Positions 37,292-47,262 of a stretch of DNA of 64,000 bases are shown in pieces. The translations under genes and the position numbers were made by a program. Within the stretch, counting starts at the first letter, position 1. The number at the start of each line of letters is the position of its first letter. The DNA lies in contig NC_009614.1 of assembly GCF_000012825.1 (NCBI RefSeq), positions 3,658,001-3,722,000 of the forward strand, written 5' to 3'. Under the pieces are notes generated by a model. The model did not search any database, had not been told where the DNA came from, and was given only the letters and a program-made list of their open reading frames with translations. The stretch is from Phocaeicola vulgatus ATCC 8482 (GTDB taxonomy: Bacteria; Bacteroidota; Bacteroidia; Bacteroidales; Bacteroidaceae).

Positions 37292-37960
37292 ATGATACAA
37301 AAGTCAGGTATAATGTTTCTGTTGCTCATGGCGGTAGTCATTACCGCCGGAGCAGTGGATTTGGACCGTGAAGGCCGCGATCCGGCTTACGTGGAATCTA
37401 TTGTGAAACGTTCGCAGAAGATTGTAGATAAACTGGAGTTGACAGATACCGTTGCCGCCCGTGAAGTGACAACTATCATAGCCAACCGTTATTTTAAACT
37501 GAATGACATATACGAAACGCGCGATGCCAAAGTGAAGCTGGCAAAAGAAACCCTGACGGGCGATGCGAAACAAGAAGCCGTTAAAGCTGCCGAAGCTGAA
37601 AAGGATGCGGCGCTTTACCGTACTCATTTCGCTTTCCCGGCCGATCTTTCGCTCTATTTGGATGCCAAGCAGATAGATGCAGTGAAAGATGGCATGACTT
37701 ATGGTGTGGTAATGGTAACTTATAAAGCTACGGTTGACATGATTCCTACCTTGAAAGAAGAAGAGAAAGCGCAGATTATGGCATGGCTTGTTGAAGCCCG
37801 TGAATTTGCCATGGATGCTGAAAATTCAAATAAGAAACATGCTGCTTTCGGCAAATACAAAGGCCGGATTAATAATTACCTCTCTAAGCGGGGATATGAT
37901 TTAGTGAAAGAACGTAAGGCTTGGTATGAACGTATCAAGGCACGTGGAGGAAAGATATAA
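37292..37960 (+). CDS. DUF3826 family secreted protein
   Basis: A 222-residue, helix-rich protein with a signal peptide (MIQKSGIMFLLLMAVVITAG). It matches the DUF3826 family, which I know only as a companion of PL1 lyases in Bacteroides pectin loci. It is charged (AKETLTGDAKQEAVKAAEAE) and has no catalytic motif that I recognise. It lies 24 bp after the first lyase and is followed by a terminator at 37988. A binding or chaperone role for the lyases is possible but unproven. Confidence 0.8.
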   Translation: MIQKSGIMFLLLMAVVITAGAVDLDREGRDPAYVESIVKRSQKIVDKLELTDTVAAREVTTIIANRYFKLNDIYETRDAKVKLAKETLTGDAKQEAVKAAEAEKDAALYRTHFAFPADLSLYLDAKQIDAVKDGMTYGVVMVTYKATVDMIPTLKEEEKAQIMAWLVEAREFAMDAENSNKKHAAFGKYKGRINNYLSKRGYDLVKERKAWYERIKARGGKI

Positions 37961-37987
37961 ATTAATGTTTATTGAAAAGCGGAAAAG

Positions 37988-38023
37988 GAGCTTGCCCGGT
38001 GAAACGGTGTCAAGCTCTTTTTT
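37988..38023 (+). terminator. Terminator after the DUF3826 gene
   Basis: GAGCTTG (37988-37994) pairs with CAAGCTC (38011-38017), and an inner GGTG/CACC-type helix may extend it; six T bases follow. It splits the lyase genes into two transcripts or allows partial read-through. Confidence 0.7.
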
Positions 38024-38158
38024 ATGTGCGGATAGAGAGTACAACAGGCTTTCTGTTCCGTCTTTGATATAGAAATACTCGCAATGTGTGTTTGAATCAT
38101 GTTAAAAGCAGGGTGTTATGTTACGAAGTTATAGAAAAAATAATAATTTAGCGACCAA

Positions 38159-39841
38159 ATGAATCAACTAAAGAAACTATTTGCAGTGGCAGCATTGACT
38201 GCATGTGTGTTGCCTGTGGCGGCACAGTATCCTGTAATTCCTGATTCGGTAAAAATCAGAGGAGAAGAACAACAAAAGGAAATAGACCGGAAATCGGATG
38301 AGGCATGGGCGAAAGCATTACCTGTAGTAATGTCCGAGGCTGCTCAAGGACGTCCTTATAAACCATGGGCATCCAAACCGGAGGATTTAATAAAGAGCAA
38401 CATACCTGCCTTTCCCGGGGCAGAAGGGGGAGGGGCCTATACTCCCGGTGGACGTGGAGGAAAAGTAATTGTGGTCAATTCGCTGGCCGACAGTGGGCCC
38501 GGAACATTGCGTGAGGCATGTGAGACCGGTGGCGCGCGTATTGTTGTGTTCAATGTTTCGGGCGTTATCCGGCTGAAAACTCCTATAAACGTCCGTGCTC
38601 CGTATATCACTATTGCAGGTCAGACAGCTCCGGGGGATGGGGTTTGTGTAACAGGAGCCTCTTTCCTGCTTGATACGCATGATATTATTATCCGCCATAT
38701 GCGTTTCCGTCGGGGGGCGCAGGATGTGTTCTTCCGGGATGATGCTTTGGGAGGTAACTGTGTGGGTAATGTTATTATCGATCACTGCTCTGCCAGTTGG
38801 GGACTGGATGAAAACATGTCTGTTTACCGCCATGTATACAATCGCGATTCCACAGGGCATGGTCTGAAGCTTCCTACTGTCAACATAACTATTCAGAACT
38901 CTATTTTTTCGGAAGCTTTGGATTGTTACAATCATGCTTTCGGGGCGACTATAGGTGGGCATAACAGTATGTTTTGCCGTAACTTGTTCGCATCCAATAT
39001 CAGCCGTAACTGTTCCATTGGCATGAATGAGGATTTTAATCTGGTAAACAATGTGACTTTTAATTGGTGGAACCGTTCTGTTGACGGGGGAGATGAAACC
39101 AGCCGTTTGAATATTATTAATAATTATTTTAAACCGGGGCCTATCACTCCGAAAGATAAGCCGATTGCCCACCGGATTGTGAAACCCGAATCAAGTCGTG
39201 ACAAGAAGAAACCGGATACATTTGGTAAAGCATATGTAGCCGGAAATGTAGTGGAAGGTAATGCGCGTGTGACAAAGAATAATTGGGATGGCGGCGTGCA
39301 GGTGTACGATATGCCGGACGCAGGGAAGTTTACAGATCAAATTCGTGTAAACGAGCCTTTCTCAATGCCCCATGTGACTATTATGGATGCCAAAACTGCC
39401 TATAATTATGTATTGGAAAATGCCGGGGCTACTTTCCCTAAAAGGGATGCGGTGGATGCCCGTGTGATGAAGACGGTGAAGACAGGGAAAGCTATTTACG
39501 TGAAAGACGCTCCTGAATTCGTTAGTACTTATGTAAAAAGACGTCTTCCTGTTGACTCTTATAAACAAGGGATCATTACAGATCCCCGTCAGGTAGGTGG
39601 TTTGCCCGAATATAAAGGTACTCCTGTGGTTGATACGGATGGTGATGGTATGCCGGATGTCTGGGAGGTGAGATATGGACTCAATCCTAATGATCCGGGT
39701 GATGCGGTAAAAGATTGTAATGGTGACGGGTATACCAATATTGAAAAATACATTAATGGCATAGATCCTGCAAAGAAAGTGAATTGGACGGATATAAAGA
39801 ACAATCATGATACTTTGGCAAAACGTAAAAGTTTGATGTAA
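38159..39841 (+). CDS. Pectate lyase-like protein, polysaccharide lyase family 1 (second copy)
   Basis: A 560-residue protein built like the first lyase: signal peptide ending VAAQ, FPGAEGGGAYTPGGRGGKVI, VIIDHCSASWGLDENMS, RNLFASNISRNCSIG and the C-terminal DTDGDGMPDVWEVRYGLNP calcium-binding segment. It lacks an insertion near residue 470 that the first copy has (ANGDLTGLAPKSMGEDG region). The pair may differ in preference for methylated or length-limited substrate. One base separates its stop from the next gene, so the two are coupled. Confidence 0.9.
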   Translation: MNQLKKLFAVAALTACVLPVAAQYPVIPDSVKIRGEEQQKEIDRKSDEAWAKALPVVMSEAAQGRPYKPWASKPEDLIKSNIPAFPGAEGGGAYTPGGRGGKVIVVNSLADSGPGTLREACETGGARIVVFNVSGVIRLKTPINVRAPYITIAGQTAPGDGVCVTGASFLLDTHDIIIRHMRFRRGAQDVFFRDDALGGNCVGNVIIDHCSASWGLDENMSVYRHVYNRDSTGHGLKLPTVNITIQNSIFSEALDCYNHAFGATIGGHNSMFCRNLFASNISRNCSIGMNEDFNLVNNVTFNWWNRSVDGGDETSRLNIINNYFKPGPITPKDKPIAHRIVKPESSRDKKKPDTFGKAYVAGNVVEGNARVTKNNWDGGVQVYDMPDAGKFTDQIRVNEPFSMPHVTIMDAKTAYNYVLENAGATFPKRDAVDARVMKTVKTGKAIYVKDAPEFVSTYVKRRLPVDSYKQGIITDPRQVGGLPEYKGTPVVDTDGDGMPDVWEVRYGLNPNDPGDAVKDCNGDGYTNIEKYINGIDPAKKVNWTDIKNNHDTLAKRKSLM

Positions 39842-39842
39842 A

Positions 39843-42800
39843 ATGAATTATAAGTTATTATTATTTGGATTTTTGAGTTTGGGGTTTGCGCGGATTTCTG
39901 CGCAAACCTTTCCTTTACAGGTGAAGGAAGAAAAACTGACTTATGTGACTGATGAACGCGGAAACCGTATTCTAGATTATTCTTCTTGCGGTTACCGTAA
40001 CTCGGAACACCCTATACCTGATGTGGCGAATGCCGTTTTTGTTTCATGGAAGCCTGGAGATAATTCCTCTCGTATTCAGCGTGCCATTGACTATGTATCT
40101 TCATTGGCTTTGGATAAAAATGGTTTTCGTGGGGCTGTTTTGCTGGATAAAGGAACTTTTGAATTGAATGAGAGCTTGCGTATTTCTGTGTCGGGAGTCG
40201 TGCTGCGCGGCAGTGACAGGGAACAGACCGTATTGTTGAAAAAGGGAGTGGACAGAGGAGCTTTGCTTTATATTGAAGGGCGGAATGATTTGGCTGTTAC
40301 GGATACCTTGGATGTGTTGACATCATACGTTCCTGTAAATACTTGTACTTTTCAGGTAACCAATAATGTACAGCTGGTTTCCGGAGAGCGGGTCCGGATT
40401 GTCCGCCCCTCTACGAAAGAATGGATTGCTTCTGTCGGTTGTGATATTTTTGGCGGAGGTATTTCCGCTTTGGGCTGGAAAGAAGGAGAGATGGATTTGG
40501 TTTGGGATAGGTCGGTAAGTAAGGCGGATGGAAACCAATTGACTTTGGATGCTCCTTTGACAATGGCTTTGGATAATAAATGGGGAACTGTCAAAGTGTT
40601 ACGTTATAGTTGGCCGGGCAGAATCGCAGAAGCAGGTTTGGAGAATCTGACATTGGCTTCTGACTATGATAAGAAGTATCCTAAAGATGAGGATCATTGC
40701 TGGACGGGGGTATCTATAGAAAATGCCGAAAACTGTTGGGTGCGCAGGGTAAATTTTAAGCACTTTGCAGGAAGTGCTGTGATTGTACAGCGTACCGGCT
40801 CTAAAACAACTGTAGAAGATTGTGTATCCACAGAACCTGTTTCAGAGATAGGTGGAATGCGTCGCAGTACATTTTATACTATGGGGCAGCAGACACTTTT
40901 TCAGCGTTGTTATTCTAAACAGGGTATTCATGATTTCTCAGCCGGATTTTGTGCGGCAGGTCCGAATGCTTTTGTACAGTGTGATTCGGAAGAGTCGTTA
41001 GGATTCAGCGGTTCTATTGATTCCTGGGCTTGCGGGTTATTATTTGATGTGGTAAACATTGATGGCCATGATTTGGTGTTTAAGAATTTGGGACAGGATA
41101 AAAATGGTGCCGGTTGGAATACAGGCAACAGTCTTTTCTGGCAATGTACAGCTGCCGGGATAGAGTGTTATTCACCGGCAAGAGATGCGGTAAACCGTGC
41201 ATACGGTTGTTGGGCGCAATTCTCGGGTGACGGCCAATGGGCGGAATCAAATAATCACGTACATCCCCGCAGCTTGTTTTATGCACAGTTGGCGGCACGT
41301 TTGAATAAAGATTGTTCTGACCAGGCACGTATTCTTCCCAGGGCTACCAACGCAACCAGCAGTCCTACCGTAGAAGCGGCAATGGAGATGGCAAAGGAAG
41401 CTTATACTCCCCGTCTTACTATGCAAAAATGGATTGAGGAAGCACCTTATACAGCCAGTGTGTCTTCCGGAAAACTGAAATCTTTAGAAGATTTGAAGTT
41501 CAAGACACCTATATATAAGGAAAAAGAGGATCATCTGTTTGCCATTATTAATGGACGTATGCAGGTGGATGGCCGGTTACTGGTAGGCGGCAGGCAGGAG
41601 GTTCCTTGGTGGAATGGGAAACTGAGGACCAGCTTCTTGTCTAAAGCCAAGCCACATGTTACCCGTTTCGTGCCGGGACGCGAAGGACTTGGGCTGACGG
41701 ATAGAATTGATTCTACGGTGAATTATATGGTGAAGAATCAGATTTTGGTTTTAGATCATAATTACGGTTTGTGGTATGAGCGTCGTCGTGACGATCATGA
41801 GCGTGTCCGTCGCCGTGATGGAGATGTGTGGGGGCCATTCTACGAACAACCGTTTGCCCGCAGTGGAGAAGGTACTGCTTGGGAAGGATTGAGCAAGTAT
41901 GATTTGAACCGTCCCAATGCATGGTATTGGAACCGGTTGAAGCAGTTTGCCGAAAAAGGGGCGGAGAAAGGTCTTTTGCTTTTCCATGAGAATTACTTCC
42001 AGCATAATATCTTGGAGGCGGGAGCACATTGGGTAGACTGTCCTTGGCGGTCGGCCAATAATATCAATCAGACCGATATGCCTGAACCTGTTCCTTTTGC
42101 CGGTGACAAACGTATCTTTGTAGCGGATATGTTTTATGATATCAGTCATCCGGTACGTCGTGAGTTTCATAGAAAGTATATTCGCCAATGCTTGGATAAT
42201 TTTGCCGATGATGCAAATGTGGTACAACTGATCAGTGCGGAGTTTACCGGTCCGTTGCATTTTGTACAATTCTGGCTGGATGTGATAGGAGAGTGGGAGA
42301 AAGAAACCGGTAAGAAAGCGACCGTGGCGTTAAGTGCGACAAAGGATGTTCAAGATGCCATTCTGAATGATACGCAGCGTGCGAAATTAGTTGACATTAT
42401 TGATATTCGTTACTGGCACTATAAAGTGGATGGTCTTTATGCTCCCGAAGGTGGAAAGAACCTGGCTCCCCGTCAGCATGCCCGTAAAATGAAAGTAGGT
42501 AAGGTTACTTTTGATGAAGCTTATCGGGCGGTGAGTGAATATCGTAAGAAGTTCCCGGAAAAAGCGGTTACTTACTATGCGCAGAATTATCCGGATATGG
42601 CTTGGGCTGTCTTCATGGCAAGTGGCTCTTGCTCGGTTGTTCCGGTTGCCGATGAAAGCTTTTTAACTGATGCGGCTGCTATGGATATGGAGGATACTGG
42701 TACAAATAAGTATCAGAAACTGGTAAAATCTGGTATTGGAAGTATCATTTATTCCCATTCTGCAACAGATATTCCTGTTCATTTATCACCTGGGAAATAC

Positions 42801-42929
42801 ATATTGAAGTCTGTTGATCCGAAGACCGGAGCAATAACGGTGATTGCTAAACGATTGAATATTAAAGATATATATATGCTTAAAGCAGAGGAAAACAAAG
42901 ATTGTATTTATTGGTTTCATAGAATTTAG
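39843..42929 (+). CDS. DUF6298 protein with beta-helix N-terminus
   Basis: A 1,028-residue secreted protein (signal ending RISAQ). Residues about 60-490 look like a pectate-lyase-3-type beta-helix (RIQRAIDYVSSLALDKNGFR and repeated strand turns such as GAAL-type steps). The rest matches what I know as DUF6298, with WYERRRDDHERVRRRDGDVW, LLFHENYFQHNILEAGAHWV and an Asp/Glu-rich barrel-like region. It may be a debranching glycosidase acting on pectin fragments; no activity can be assigned from sequence alone. It is coupled to the second lyase gene and ends at a strong terminator. Confidence 0.8.
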   Translation: MNYKLLLFGFLSLGFARISAQTFPLQVKEEKLTYVTDERGNRILDYSSCGYRNSEHPIPDVANAVFVSWKPGDNSSRIQRAIDYVSSLALDKNGFRGAVLLDKGTFELNESLRISVSGVVLRGSDREQTVLLKKGVDRGALLYIEGRNDLAVTDTLDVLTSYVPVNTCTFQVTNNVQLVSGERVRIVRPSTKEWIASVGCDIFGGGISALGWKEGEMDLVWDRSVSKADGNQLTLDAPLTMALDNKWGTVKVLRYSWPGRIAEAGLENLTLASDYDKKYPKDEDHCWTGVSIENAENCWVRRVNFKHFAGSAVIVQRTGSKTTVEDCVSTEPVSEIGGMRRSTFYTMGQQTLFQRCYSKQGIHDFSAGFCAAGPNAFVQCDSEESLGFSGSIDSWACGLLFDVVNIDGHDLVFKNLGQDKNGAGWNTGNSLFWQCTAAGIECYSPARDAVNRAYGCWAQFSGDGQWAESNNHVHPRSLFYAQLAARLNKDCSDQARILPRATNATSSPTVEAAMEMAKEAYTPRLTMQKWIEEAPYTASVSSGKLKSLEDLKFKTPIYKEKEDHLFAIINGRMQVDGRLLVGGRQEVPWWNGKLRTSFLSKAKPHVTRFVPGREGLGLTDRIDSTVNYMVKNQILVLDHNYGLWYERRRDDHERVRRRDGDVWGPFYEQPFARSGEGTAWEGLSKYDLNRPNAWYWNRLKQFAEKGAEKGLLLFHENYFQHNILEAGAHWVDCPWRSANNINQTDMPEPVPFAGDKRIFVADMFYDISHPVRREFHRKYIRQCLDNFADDANVVQLISAEFTGPLHFVQFWLDVIGEWEKETGKKATVALSATKDVQDAILNDTQRAKLVDIIDIRYWHYKVDGLYAPEGGKNLAPRQHARKMKVGKVTFDEAYRAVSEYRKKFPEKAVTYYAQNYPDMAWAVFMASGSCSVVPVADESFLTDAAAMDMEDTGTNKYQKLVKSGIGSIIYSHSATDIPVHLSPGKYILKSVDPKTGAITVIAKRLNIKDIYMLKAEENKDCIYWFHRI

Positions 42930-42936
42930 TACATGG

Positions 42937-42970
42937 AAGGAGAACCGGACTTATTTTGGTTCTCCTTTTT
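42937..42970 (+). terminator. Terminator closing the pectin locus
   Basis: AAGGAGAACC (42937-42946) pairs perfectly with GGTTCTCCTT (42958-42967), with T bases following. It starts 8 bp after the DUF6298 stop codon. Confidence 0.85.
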
Positions 42971-43070
42971 AATGAAAATCTGTATTATTTAGCATATATG
43001 TTTTTCAGCAGGTTATCTGTTTTTTCGGTCCAATAATCAAATATTACCTAAAAAAGTAGCGTATCCTCCC

Positions 43071-43078
43071 TAGTTTTG
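43071..43078 (+). promoter_or_regulatory. -7 promoter element for the ECF sigma gene
   Basis: TAGTTTTG fits TAnnTTTG and is followed by CA. It lies 37 bp before the ATG at 43116. No clear -33 box. Confidence 0.5.
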
Positions 43079-43115
43079 CATCATCATCAAAACAACCTAT
43101 AATTAGTATACTGTG

Positions 43116-43670
43116 ATGGAACAAAACTTAAATGATAAGACAGCTTGCTTGGTAACCGCTTTCCAATCGGGAGATGTAAGTGCATTCTCTACATTATATG
43201 ATATGCATATTAATCTTCTATTTAATTATGGATGTAAGTTAACTACTGACAAAGAATTGTTGAAGGACTGCATTCATGATGTCTTTGTAAAATTGTATAC
43301 AAAGAAGGCTGAATTGGGTATCATTGACAACTTCAAATCATACCTCCTCATTTCCTTGAAAAACAAGTTATGTGATGAACTTCGCAGACGGATGTTCATG
43401 TCGGAAACGGCTGTTGAGGAACTGAATCCCGTTGCAGCAGGTGATGATGTAGAACATCAATATTTGGAAAAGGAAAAAAGTTGTTTTGAAAATATAAAAG
43501 TAAAACATTTGTTGGCTCAATTATCTCCGCGCCAACGTGAGGCACTTACCTTATATTATATAGAAGAGAAGAAATATGAAGATATTTGTACCATTATGGA
43601 TATGAATTACCAGTCGGTACGAAATTTGATGCATAGAGGTATTACAAGATTAAGGGAATTGGTAGGATAA
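43116..43670 (+). CDS. ECF-type RNA polymerase sigma factor
   Basis: Starting at ATG 43116 (a GTG one codon earlier is less likely) the protein has 184 residues. Region 2 (about 20-90) includes DCIHDVFVKLYTKK and FKSYLLISLKNKLCDELRRR; region 4 (about 125-180) includes LSPRQREALTLYYIEEKKYE and NYQSVRNLMHRGITRLREL. In Bacteroides, ECF sigma factors of this kind often control SusC/SusD loci, many of them for host glycans. Here the next gene is a short FecR-like protein and then SusC/SusD, so it most likely activates those genes. Confidence 0.93.
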   Translation: MEQNLNDKTACLVTAFQSGDVSAFSTLYDMHINLLFNYGCKLTTDKELLKDCIHDVFVKLYTKKAELGIIDNFKSYLLISLKNKLCDELRRRMFMSETAVEELNPVAAGDDVEHQYLEKEKSCFENIKVKHLLAQLSPRQREALTLYYIEEKKYEDICTIMDMNYQSVRNLMHRGITRLRELVG

Positions 43671-43718
43671 TATTTTAAGTTTTCAGGTGAGTACAACTTT
43701 GAACCACTATCCGTCATA

Positions 43719-44003
43719 ATGAAAAATGATTGTAACGTGGATACAAAAAAGATGTATAGCAAGGTAGAAGACTTTTTGAAGGATGACGACTTTATCAAGT
43801 ATGTTCTGGATGATGCTCCTGAATCAGCTTTTCATTGGGATAAGCTTTTAAAGGAGCACGCAGAACTGCTGAAAGTATTTGAAGAGGCCAAGAATGTATT
43901 ATTGGTTTCTGATGAAGCAATGGAAGTAATGACTTTATCTGAAGAAAGAAAACTAAAACATCGTATTTTTACTACATTAGAGATAAATAATATGGATTAT
44001 TAA
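43719..44003 (+). CDS. Small FecR-N-terminus-like protein, putative soluble anti-sigma factor
   Basis: A 94-residue protein with no signal peptide and no membrane helix. VEDFLKDDDFIKYVLDDAPE followed by AFHWDKLLKEHAELLKVFEE resembles the cytoplasmic sigma-binding end of FecR anti-sigma factors, which are normally 300-400 residues with a membrane helix and a periplasmic domain. The frame ends cleanly 22 bp before susC, and I see no remnant of the missing part. It sits exactly where the anti-sigma gene is expected. The role is inferred from position and likeness; a different sigma-binding adaptor is possible. Confidence 0.6.
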   Translation: MKNDCNVDTKKMYSKVEDFLKDDDFIKYVLDDAPESAFHWDKLLKEHAELLKVFEEAKNVLLVSDEAMEVMTLSEERKLKHRIFTTLEINNMDY

Positions 44004-44025
44004 TTAATTTGTTAACCATAGAAAA

Positions 44026-47000
44026 ATGAGAAAAGACATGAAGAAATGTCCTAAGCCGTTGGGTTACGGAATCAGACGAACACCTGTTGTGTTAGGATTA
44101 TCAGCTGCATTATGTATGCCGGCTGCTTTTTCGTATGCAAATGTGGGTGGTAGAATGGATAGTGAGTCGGTGCAGTCTGTTTTGCAAACGCATACAGTTA
44201 AAGGTACAATAGTGGATGAAACAGGAGAACCGTTGATTGGTGTGTCCGTGATAGTGAAAGGACAAGCTACTGTTGGAACGATTACTGATTTCGATGGAAA
44301 TTTCGTTTTAGATATTCCTACAGGTAAGGGGATGCTTGAGGTATCGTATATCGGTTATAAAACTCAGACTGTGACCATAGGTAAGAACACTCAGATCACT
44401 ATTAAGATGGAACCGGATACTCAGGCTTTGGAAGAAGTGGTAGTTATTGGTTATGGTGCTGTTAAGAAACGGGATTTGACTGGCGCTGTTTCTTCCGTTA
44501 AAAATGAGGATATAACTTTGACACCTGCTACTAATCCTATGCAAGCACTTCAAGGACGTGTTGCAGGGTTGGATATAACTCAGGCCTCAGGGCAACCGGG
44601 TGAAGGGCCTAAATTGCAATTGCGTGGAACTCGTTCATTTACAGCTAGCGGTGATCCTATGTTTATTATTGATGGTATGCCGGGTGATTATTCTACATTG
44701 AATCCTAATGATATTGAGTCTATTGAAGTTTTGAAAGATGCTTCTTCGACAGCTGTTTATGGTGCGGCAGGTGCCAATGGTGTTATTATAATTACTACTA
44801 AAAGTGGTAAAGCAGGAAAAATTAATATCAATTTGAATGCCTATGTCGGTTTCAACGGATGGGCCACGGTTCCTGAGATGCGTAGTGGTGACAGTTATAT
44901 CAATGTACTTCGTGAAGCAAACCAAATTGCCGGAACATATTCTACGGATGAGGCATTATTTTCTTCCCCCGAAGCTTATAAGGCACATTTGAACGGACAA
45001 TATATAGACTGGGCTGATGAACTGTTGCAGACTGGCGTTACACAAAATTATAGCTTGTCGGTTTCAGGAGGTACGGAAAAAACAAAAGCATATTTCTCTT
45101 TAAACTTCTCAGATGAGCAGGGACAATTTACAGGTGATGATTATAAAGTATATTCTACCAATATGCGTATTGACCATGAAATAAAAAAATGGTTAAGTGT
45201 TGGTGTGAATATGCAAGGATCTTATGTCTATAGAAATAAAGCATATTCCAGATTTATTAATTCATTAGTGTCTGTTCCTTTGGGAACCGTTTACAATGAA
45301 GATGGAAGTATCAATGTAACTCCGGTTCCGGGTGATGGAAATACTATTAATTTATTATTGAATCAAGATAAAAGTGTATACCGTGATAACAATCAAAATT
45401 TCAAGCTGTTTTTAAATCCTTATATTGAGATTCGTCCCTTTAAAGGAATGACTATCCAGTCACGGTTGAACGCTAGTCTAGGGTACGATAAAAAGAATTA
45501 TTTCCAAGGTATCGGTTCCTATCAATATTATGCATCAGATGGTCCTAATGCTTCTGGTACTTCTGCTAGTGTTTATGCCCAGATTGATCAGAACAGAAGC
45601 TATAATTATAAATGGGAAAACATTTTCACTTATAATTTTAATATCAAGAAAGACCATGAATTTACTGTAACAGCAGTTACCTCATGGAATCATAATCAAA
45701 CGGATAAGTCTTGGCAAAAGCAGGATAATATAAAGAATAATTCGTACTTATGGCATAACATGGATGGTACGGGAATTGTTTATTCCAATTATACTATGTC
45801 TAAAGGGCTAGGTTTGGTAGGACGTATCAATTATTCGTATTTAGGTAAGTATTTATTCTCTGCATCGGTTCGTCAAGATGGATCTTCAAGACTGGCAAAA
45901 GGTAATAAATGGAGTACTTTCCCAGCCGTGTCTTTAGGATGGAGAATATCGGACGAGAAATTTATGCAAGGGACCAGTAACTGGATGAATAATTTGAAAC
46001 TGCGTTTGGGTTATGGTGTGACTGGTGCAGCATCTATTGATCCCTATTCTTCTGTTGCGACTGTAGAATTGGATGGATATTATAGTTTGGGCGGTCAAAA
46101 AACAAATAGCTATAAATTTTCAGAGAATGTAGCGAATGCTGATTTGACTTGGGAAAGATCTCATAACTGGAATATTGGTTTGGATGCATCTTTCTTCAAT
46201 AACCGTATTGATTTAAGTGCCGATTATTATATAACAAATACGGATGGTGTAATTTGGAAGCAGAATTTGCCGGTTGTCAATGGTGCGTACAATGCTTCTA
46301 AGTTATATTATATGAGCAAGAACATTGCAAAGACACAGAATCATGGTTTGGAATTAACATTGAATACACGTAATATTGTTAATAAAGAATTTACATGGAC
46401 TTCTGCTTTGACTTTCACTTTGAATAATGAAAAAGTAAAATCATTGATAGGCGGTACGGCAGACCATGTTAAGAATGAAGACTATTACTTGTCTATAGGT
46501 TATCCTGTAAATTCATTCTATGCTCCAAAAATTGATGGTATGTGGCAGTTGGGTGAAGAAACAGATGCAGCAGCATTTGGCTGTGCTCCTGGTGATATTA
46601 AAATCAATGTGCCAGGAATGATTAAGGAAGCCGATGGTAAGTTCTATAAAGTAGGGGATGATGGTCAGCCTTTGACTGACAAGAATGGAGATATTATCTA
46701 TTATACTAAAGATAATAAATATACTTATAGTGACGCTGATTCGCAAGTATTAGGTCATAATGCTCCCAAATGGACGATGGGTTTCCAAAATTCATTCACA
46801 TACAAGAATTTTGATTTGACTATTTATGCCTATTTCCGTTGGGGACAGATGATTAATTATGAAATGTTAGGTTGGTATGATTCAACAGGTAAGGGTAATT
46901 TCCCTACTTATTTTAACTATTGGACGGAATCTAATCCTTCAAATGATTTCCCGGCATTAAATGCTAATCGTGAAACGAAAAGTTATATAGGATATGGTAG

Positions 47001-47238
47001 TTTGAATTATGTAGATGGTTCATTCTTTAAAATAAAGAATATTACTTTAGGATATACCTTCCCGGAACGTTTGTTGAAAAATGCCGGCATCAGCAAATGC
47101 CGTTTATATGCTACTATTACTAACCCATTGACCGTTGCTAAAAGTCATTTGTTGAAAGATTATGATCCTGAAATGAATGGTGCTTTGAAGTATCCATTAT
47201 CCAAGCAACTGGTATTTGGTGTGAATGTTTCATTCTAA
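44026..47238 (+). CDS. SusC-like TonB-dependent transporter (ECF sigma locus, first pair)
   Basis: A 1,070-residue protein with a long signal region (RRTPVVLGLSAALCMPAAFS), carboxypeptidase-regulatory-like domain (VKGTIVDETGEPLIGVSVIV, about 63-140), plug start EEVVVIGYGAVKKRDLTGAV and a barrel ending QLVFGVNVSF. There is no STN domain before the Ig-like domain, although sigma/anti-sigma-controlled transporters usually have one. The DNA is visibly AT-richer than the pectin locus. Its signal and plug are closely similar to the transporter at 51509, so the two loci are paralogous. Confidence 0.95.
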   Translation: MRKDMKKCPKPLGYGIRRTPVVLGLSAALCMPAAFSYANVGGRMDSESVQSVLQTHTVKGTIVDETGEPLIGVSVIVKGQATVGTITDFDGNFVLDIPTGKGMLEVSYIGYKTQTVTIGKNTQITIKMEPDTQALEEVVVIGYGAVKKRDLTGAVSSVKNEDITLTPATNPMQALQGRVAGLDITQASGQPGEGPKLQLRGTRSFTASGDPMFIIDGMPGDYSTLNPNDIESIEVLKDASSTAVYGAAGANGVIIITTKSGKAGKININLNAYVGFNGWATVPEMRSGDSYINVLREANQIAGTYSTDEALFSSPEAYKAHLNGQYIDWADELLQTGVTQNYSLSVSGGTEKTKAYFSLNFSDEQGQFTGDDYKVYSTNMRIDHEIKKWLSVGVNMQGSYVYRNKAYSRFINSLVSVPLGTVYNEDGSINVTPVPGDGNTINLLLNQDKSVYRDNNQNFKLFLNPYIEIRPFKGMTIQSRLNASLGYDKKNYFQGIGSYQYYASDGPNASGTSASVYAQIDQNRSYNYKWENIFTYNFNIKKDHEFTVTAVTSWNHNQTDKSWQKQDNIKNNSYLWHNMDGTGIVYSNYTMSKGLGLVGRINYSYLGKYLFSASVRQDGSSRLAKGNKWSTFPAVSLGWRISDEKFMQGTSNWMNNLKLRLGYGVTGAASIDPYSSVATVELDGYYSLGGQKTNSYKFSENVANADLTWERSHNWNIGLDASFFNNRIDLSADYYITNTDGVIWKQNLPVVNGAYNASKLYYMSKNIAKTQNHGLELTLNTRNIVNKEFTWTSALTFTLNNEKVKSLIGGTADHVKNEDYYLSIGYPVNSFYAPKIDGMWQLGEETDAAAFGCAPGDIKINVPGMIKEADGKFYKVGDDGQPLTDKNGDIIYYTKDNKYTYSDADSQVLGHNAPKWTMGFQNSFTYKNFDLTIYAYFRWGQMINYEMLGWYDSTGKGNFPTYFNYWTESNPSNDFPALNANRETKSYIGYGSLNYVDGSFFKIKNITLGYTFPERLLKNAGISKCRLYATITNPLTVAKSHLLKDYDPEMNGALKYPLSKQLVFGVNVSF

Positions 47239-47262
47239 CAAAAACATTAAAGACAAAAGACA

